This document shows, piece by piece, positions 13,414 to 16,925 of a stretch of DNA of 16,925 nucleotides. Location: contig CAZMVD010000090.1 of the NCBI GenBank assembly GCA_964569425.1, positions 1 through 16,925 of the forward strand. The letters are read 5' to 3'. Position numbers and translations under genes: made by a program. Within the stretch, counting starts at the first letter, position 1; each line of letters begins with the position of its first letter. The notes under the pieces were generated by a model, which did not search any database, was not told where the DNA came from, and saw only the letters and a program-made list of their open reading frames with translations. Origin of the DNA: JACQXM01 sp964569425. Lineage in GTDB: Bacteria; Planctomycetota; Phycisphaerae; UBA1845.

Positions 13414-13755
13414 ATGCAAGATTTCATTACTCTTTCCGAAGCCGCGAAGCGGGTTCCAGGCCGTCCCAACAGCGCGACGGTGTGGCGATGGGCCAGAAAA
13501 GGCATCATTGCCCGCGATGGGAGCCGAGTAAAGCTCGAACACCGGCGGTGTGGCGCGCGCATCTTTGTTCCCCCCGAGGCCCTCGACCAGTTCTTCAAGA
13601 GCGTGGCCGACGCCGACGCCCGGTTCTTCGACGCCCAGCGCGAAACGCAGCGCCTGCCGGACCTGGAGGTGCCTCGCCCCACGTCGGCGATGAGAAGGAA
13701 ACAGATCGAAGCAGCGAAGCGCGAATTGGCGGCGCGCGGAATCCCCTCCAACTGA
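13414..13755 (+). CDS. DUF1580-like helix-turn-helix protein
   Basis: This 113-residue protein opens with LSEAAKRVPGRPNSATVWRW (about 7-26), the signature of the DUF1580-type family of small HTH proteins that I associate mainly with planctomycetes. They resemble excisionase/MerR-type DNA binders: a helix-turn-helix (about 5-30), a short hairpin (RRCGARIFVPPEAL) and a further helix (about 55-70). The C-terminal half is charged and probably helical. AAGGAG lies about 7 nt before the ATG, and the 11-bp tandem repeats lie just upstream. It is likely a regulator or recombination directionality factor of the element whose replication genes follow directly. No truncation is seen. The family is recognised with fair confidence; its target DNA is unknown. 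Confidence 0.7.
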   Translation: MQDFITLSEAAKRVPGRPNSATVWRWARKGIIARDGSRVKLEHRRCGARIFVPPEALDQFFKSVADADARFFDAQRETQRLPDLEVPRPTSAMRRKQIEAAKRELAARGIPSN

Positions 13756-13811
13756 AAAAAATGCCGCGCGTTTTGGGCTGCAACCCCGCGCGGCAAAGGA
13801 GAAAACTGTAC

Positions 13812-14423
13812 ATGCCCACTATAGCAGAAAATCCCCGCAGGGAAACCGGCAACCTGGCCGAGGCCGTCCTGCTTTTCCCCGCCGAATGCCGGGAAGCGGA
13901 GGAGCGCTTCGTGTCGGCCGCGCTCCAATACCCCGGTCGCGCCGTCGCGGCTGCGGAGCGGAACGAACTGACGCGCGAGGCGTTCATCTATTCCGACACC
14001 CGCTTTTGTTTCGACGTGGCGACCTGCGCCGCCGAATGCGGCTCGAAGCTGGTCACCCTAGACCAACTACGCCAACTCAACGCGACGTTCGGGCACCCGA
14101 TCCCGGAACATCCGGCAGTAGCCTATGCGACTCCGCACAATCAAGACGGAAGCAGACTGACCCGGCTCTACTTTTTGGAAATCACGTCAACCGGTCTGGA
14201 CGTTTGGGCGAGGGACATTGTCGAGGCTCACCGGCGGCGGTTGCGGGCGCAGGAGTTACTCGCCGAGGCGGAACGCGTCTTAGGCGGCGTGGAGAGCATC
14301 GACAGCATCGCGCGGCGGATGGTCAAGGAGCACAAGCGCCGATTTCAGCGCGTAACCTTGCCGAAACGGCCAAGCAAGCGGCGCAGCGTGCGGACCGCGA
14401 GAAAGGCGGTGGTCCATGTCTAA
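13812..14423 (+). CDS. DnaB N-terminal-domain-like protein
   Basis: This 203-residue protein resembles the N-terminal domain of replicative helicase DnaB. It has an EAEERFVSAALQYPG segment (about 28-42), then ELTREAFIYSDTRFCFDVAT and LVTLDQLRQLNATFG, ending with a long basic helix region (about 138-160) and a Lys/Arg-rich tail. In DnaB this domain mediates hexamer assembly and primase contact; a stand-alone version next to an element ATPase suggests a loader or partner for that enzyme. I chose ATG 13812 because AAGGAG lies 9 nt before it, although the frame is open from 13482, overlapping the DUF1580-like gene. Its stop overlaps the next ATG by 8 nt, so the two are coupled. There is no Walker motif, so it is not a helicase by itself. 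Confidence 0.6.
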   Translation: MPTIAENPRRETGNLAEAVLLFPAECREAEERFVSAALQYPGRAVAAAERNELTREAFIYSDTRFCFDVATCAAECGSKLVTLDQLRQLNATFGHPIPEHPAVAYATPHNQDGSRLTRLYFLEITSTGLDVWARDIVEAHRRRLRAQELLAEAERVLGGVESIDSIARRMVKEHKRRFQRVTLPKRPSKRRSVRTARKAVVHV

Positions 14424-16458
14424 GCTGCCCTTCGATGTTAGCGCAGAACTGAAGGGCGCATCAACGATCATCGTCCGCGCCTCCGTCAACGGAACCATTG
14501 TCACAAGTGAACGGCTCCAGCTTGGCAATGGGCACCAGCGCCGGAAGCTGGCCGAATTGTGGGCGGCGGACGCGCGACTGTGGCCTGATTCACAGCCTGA
14601 TATCGGCGCTGTGGTGGTGGAGTTGGAGCGCGTCGAGGCGGACGTTCAACAGGCGATCGAAGCTGCCGAGGCGATCGACGACGAAGGCGACGACGAACAG
14701 ATGGACGACGGCGGCGACGGCAAGAAAAAAGAGTCGATGGCGTTCATTATGACGCGGCTCTGCCTGGCGTCGGGTGCCGAACTGTGGCACACACCCGCGG
14801 GCGACTGCTACGCTTCCACGCCGATCAACGAGCATTCCGAACATTGGCCCACCAGGTCGAAACAATTTCGGCGCTGGTTGACCGGTCTGTTCTTTCTTAA
14901 CTGCAATCGCGGCCCCTCGTCGCAGGCGACACAGGATGCGATAGCGACCATCGAGGCGGTTGCACACTTCAAGGGCAAAGAACATTCCGCCCATGTTCGG
15001 GTAGCTGAGCATGACGGCGCCGTCTATCTCGACTTGGCCGACTCAACGTGGCGTGCGGTTCGCGTTACCCCGAACGGATGGAGTGTCATAGCCGACCCAC
15101 CGGTGAAGTTCCGACGCGCTGCCGGAATGCTGCCGTTACCGGCGCCGGAACCTGGCGGATCACTGAATGAGCTGCGCGACCTGTTGAACGTCGGAACCGA
15201 TGGTAATTGGATTCTCATTGCTTCTTGGTTGATGGGCGCCGTATCGCCCTGCGGCCCGTATCCGCTTCTCTGCCTCAATGGTGAACAGGGCGCCGCTAAG
15301 TCTGCGATGGCGCGGCTGTTGCGCAGTGTCATCGACCCGAACGAAGTGCCCCTGCGGAGTGCGCCACGCGACGAACAGGACTTAGCTATCGCGGCAAACA
15401 ATGGTCGCGTCATCAACCTTGACAATCTGAGCGGTGTTCAGGACTGGCTTTCAGATGCGCTCTGCCGGATTTCCACCGGCGGCGGATTCGGCACGCGACA
15501 CCTGTATACCAATTTCGACGAGGCGCTCTTCAACGTGACGCGCCCCATCGTGGTGAATGGAATCAGCGAGTTGGCAACGCGCAGCGACCTGCTCGACAGA
15601 GCATTGACGGTTGCGCTTCCGACGATCCACGAGACCAAACGACGGCTGGACAAAGAGATAGCCGCGTCGTTCCGCGCCGCGCACCCGCGGATTCTCGGCG
15701 CGCTCCTGGACGCGGTGTCGTGCGCGATGGGCCGGATGGAAGCCGTGAAGCTGGACCGGCTTCCCCGCATGGCCGACTTTGCCCGGTGGGTCGTGGCAGC
15801 CGAACCGGCGCTCCCTTGGAAGCCCGGCGCGTTCATGGAGGCGTATGTCGGCAACCGGGCGGCGGCGCACGAGTTGGCGATTGAGGCATCCGTCATCGGC
15901 GCAGCGGTTCGGGCACTGGTCAAATCGCTCGGCGGGTGGTCGGGCACGGCCAGCGAACTATTGGAAACGCTCAACAGCCGACTCCCCCGGACCGGCTCCG
16001 GCTCGACGGTCTATCCACAGGGCTGGCCGAAGAAAGCGAACACCCTGTCCGGTCACCTGCGCCGGATCGCGCCGAACCTGAGAGAGACCGGAGTCAGCAT
16101 TACGACGGAGCGCGACCCGGACACGCGGGCAAAGATCATCCGCATAGAGAGTAAGGGTAAAACATCGTCCGCATCGTTCGGACCGTCCGCTGAACCGGAA
16201 AACCGGCTTTTTGACACCGAAAACGCCAGTCAGTGCGAACGATCCCCGAACGATCCGAACGATCCCCCGAACGATCCCTATTCGCCAAAAACCGCACTGG
16301 CGCGGTCAAAAACCGATCCGAACGATCCGAACGATCCGGCGCCCTTACTTTCTACCTTTGACGACCCGCCCATCGACGACGACTTCGACGCCCGCGCCGA
16401 CGCCATGGCGGAGCGACTGGACGATCGGCAGCCGGTTCCCGCGGAGGACGATCAATGA
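14416..16458 (+). CDS. Mobile-element P-loop ATPase, helicase/primase-like
   Basis: This 680-residue protein has an AAA+/SF3-like ATPase core. Walker A is GEQGAAKS (289-296, Lys295). Walker B is VINLDN (Asp336). A sensor and arginine-finger region, NGISELATRSDLLDRAL, follows at about 381-397. A winged-helix-like segment follows at about 515-575. The N-terminal 250 residues contain an acidic linker (about 80-105) and a region of unassigned fold that may be a primase relic. Such proteins are common in integrative elements and phages, where they unwind or prime element DNA. The C-terminal tail has repeated Asn-Asp-Pro units. The start overlaps the DnaB-N-like gene by 8 nt. The stop forms ATGA with a short downstream frame. 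The ATPase class is well supported; exact activity is inferred. Confidence 0.75.
   Translation: MSKLPFDVSAELKGASTIIVRASVNGTIVTSERLQLGNGHQRRKLAELWAADARLWPDSQPDIGAVVVELERVEADVQQAIEAAEAIDDEGDDEQMDDGGDGKKKESMAFIMTRLCLASGAELWHTPAGDCYASTPINEHSEHWPTRSKQFRRWLTGLFFLNCNRGPSSQATQDAIATIEAVAHFKGKEHSAHVRVAEHDGAVYLDLADSTWRAVRVTPNGWSVIADPPVKFRRAAGMLPLPAPEPGGSLNELRDLLNVGTDGNWILIASWLMGAVSPCGPYPLLCLNGEQGAAKSAMARLLRSVIDPNEVPLRSAPRDEQDLAIAANNGRVINLDNLSGVQDWLSDALCRISTGGGFGTRHLYTNFDEALFNVTRPIVVNGISELATRSDLLDRALTVALPTIHETKRRLDKEIAASFRAAHPRILGALLDAVSCAMGRMEAVKLDRLPRMADFARWVVAAEPALPWKPGAFMEAYVGNRAAAHELAIEASVIGAAVRALVKSLGGWSGTASELLETLNSRLPRTGSGSTVYPQGWPKKANTLSGHLRRIAPNLRETGVSITTERDPDTRAKIIRIESKGKTSSASFGPSAEPENRLFDTENASQCERSPNDPNDPPNDPYSPKTALARSKTDPNDPNDPAPLLSTFDDPPIDDDFDARADAMAERLDDRQPVPAEDDQ
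16237..16337 (+). repeat. GAACGATCC repeats coding for Asn-Asp-Pro units
   Basis: GAACGATCC occurs six times: 16237-16245, 16248-16256, 16257-16265, 16269-16277, 16320-16328 and 16329-16337. All copies read in the same frame of the ATPase gene and encode Asn-Asp-Pro units near its C-terminus. The tail looks like an unstructured linker grown by repeat expansion. Each copy contains GATC, the Dam-type methylation sequence, which may be incidental. Confidence 0.75.
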
Positions 16459-16550
16459 CCCCCGATCCAATACATCGCGTCCTTCGCCGAGCGCGGCTGC
16501 CTGCAAGATTCGGCAGAGCCGATGTCGTCAACAACCGGGCAAGCTGGTAA
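16455..16550 (+). CDS. Short ORF coupled to the ATPase gene, possibly a remnant
   Basis: The ATG (16455-16457) overlaps the ATPase stop as ATGA. The frame gives 31 residues (MTPDPIHRVLRRARL...) and stops at TAA 16548-16550. Other frames across the same stretch also show protein-like pieces, such as IQYIASFAERGCLQDSAE in the ATPase frame beyond its stop. The 190 nt between the ATPase and the next HTH gene may therefore hold a small gene broken by indels. I do not recognise it, and a real function is doubtful. Confidence 0.25.
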   Translation: MTPDPIHRVLRRARLPARFGRADVVNNRASW

Positions 16551-16648
16551 ACCAGTGTGAACGTGGCACGTTTGTCATCGGCGCAAACGAGGATGGTCTC
16601 GTTTGCACGCCCAACCATGACAGGCATTGGCCCAAAGGAGCACATGCG

Positions 16649-16925
16649 ATGGAAGGACAGAACGGGAGCACCCTGGTTACAAGGCAACAGGCGGCAGCAC
16701 TACTTGGTCTTCGCCCGCAAACCCTCGCGGCGTGGGCGTCCAGCAAGCAGTATTCGCTACCTTTCGTTCGGGTGGGGAAGAAGGTGCGGTACCGTGTGTG
16801 CGATTTGGAACGGTTCCTGTCGGAACGCAGCGTTAACATGCCGGAGCCGTTCCGGATCGACTCGGTTTTGGGGGCCGAGTCAGAGACTTCCGGCGCGGCG
16901 AAGTCGCCCAAGCCCTCGCGCACGG
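16649..16925 (+). CDS. Excisionase-type HTH protein, cut by the window end
   Basis: From ATG 16649 an open frame runs to the window edge without a stop (92 complete codons). The product starts with a typical HTH_17/excisionase pattern: LVTRQQAAALLGLRPQTLAAW (about 8-28), then LPFVRVGKKVRYRVCDLERF (about 35-54), a winged helix-turn-helix. AAAGGAG lies about 8 nt upstream. A nearby ATG at 16644 is in another frame and gives no sensible protein. The tail is Ser/Pro/Ala-rich. Such proteins often accompany an integrase as a directionality factor, and sit beside element replication genes as here. The frame is open upstream into the intergenic stretch, so a longer form is possible but lacks a better start. 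The 3' end is missing. Confidence 0.7.
   Translation, partial: MEGQNGSTLVTRQQAAALLGLRPQTLAAWASSKQYSLPFVRVGKKVRYRVCDLERFLSERSVNMPEPFRIDSVLGAESETSGAAKSPKPSRT

Overview
This window is high-GC bacterial DNA that most likely comes from a member of the Planctomycetota or a close relative. The clues are a DUF1580-like helix-turn-helix protein (as I recall, a family concentrated in planctomycetes), an ECF sigma-like remnant, and a type I-G (formerly I-U) CRISPR-Cas locus. This taxonomic reading is an inference from gene families; no rRNA or marker gene is present.

The left half (77-9257, all minus strand) is a compact type I-G cas operon. In transcription order it runs cas3 (helicase with C-terminal HD nuclease), a MNT-like nucleotidyltransferase, a 76-residue small protein, csb3 (Cas8-like), csb1 (Cas7), csb2 (Cas5-Cas6 fusion), a cas4-cas1 fusion and cas2. 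Several genes overlap or nearly touch (17, 4, 8 and 1 nt overlaps, then a 1-nt gap), so they are probably co-transcribed and partly translationally coupled. A good sigma70-type promoter (TTGACG-17-TATTGT) lies at 9376-9404. The array expected beside cas2 is not in the window; it should lie to the left of position 1, and bases 1-76 are probably its leader. The nucleotidyltransferase and small protein are not core I-G components. They look like a toxin-antitoxin-type pair wired into the interference operon.

The middle (9401-10860) looks like a decay zone. It holds a shortened ECF sigma-like gene, a small conserved-looking protein, a protein-kinase-like gene broken by a single in-frame TAG, and two hairpin elements 10695-10804 that closely resemble type I-G CRISPR repeats. 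These two elements carry a compensatory base-pair change in the stem and flank one spacer-sized unique segment.

The right part (10860 to the end) resembles the replication and regulation module of an integrative element. It has an ArdC-like antirestriction protein (minus strand, own promoter), a 540-nt regulatory region with a perfect 11-bp inverted repeat and paired 16-bp repeats, and a plus-strand series. That series consists of a winged-helix-like protein whose reading frame changes at a correctly phased T TTT TTT heptamer, a DUF1580-like HTH protein, a DnaB-N-like protein, a large P-loop ATPase (helicase/primase-like) with Asn-Asp-Pro repeats, and an excisionase-type HTH protein cut by the window end. 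An integrase would be expected just beyond the right edge.

No database search was possible. Family names rest on motif and sequence recognition.
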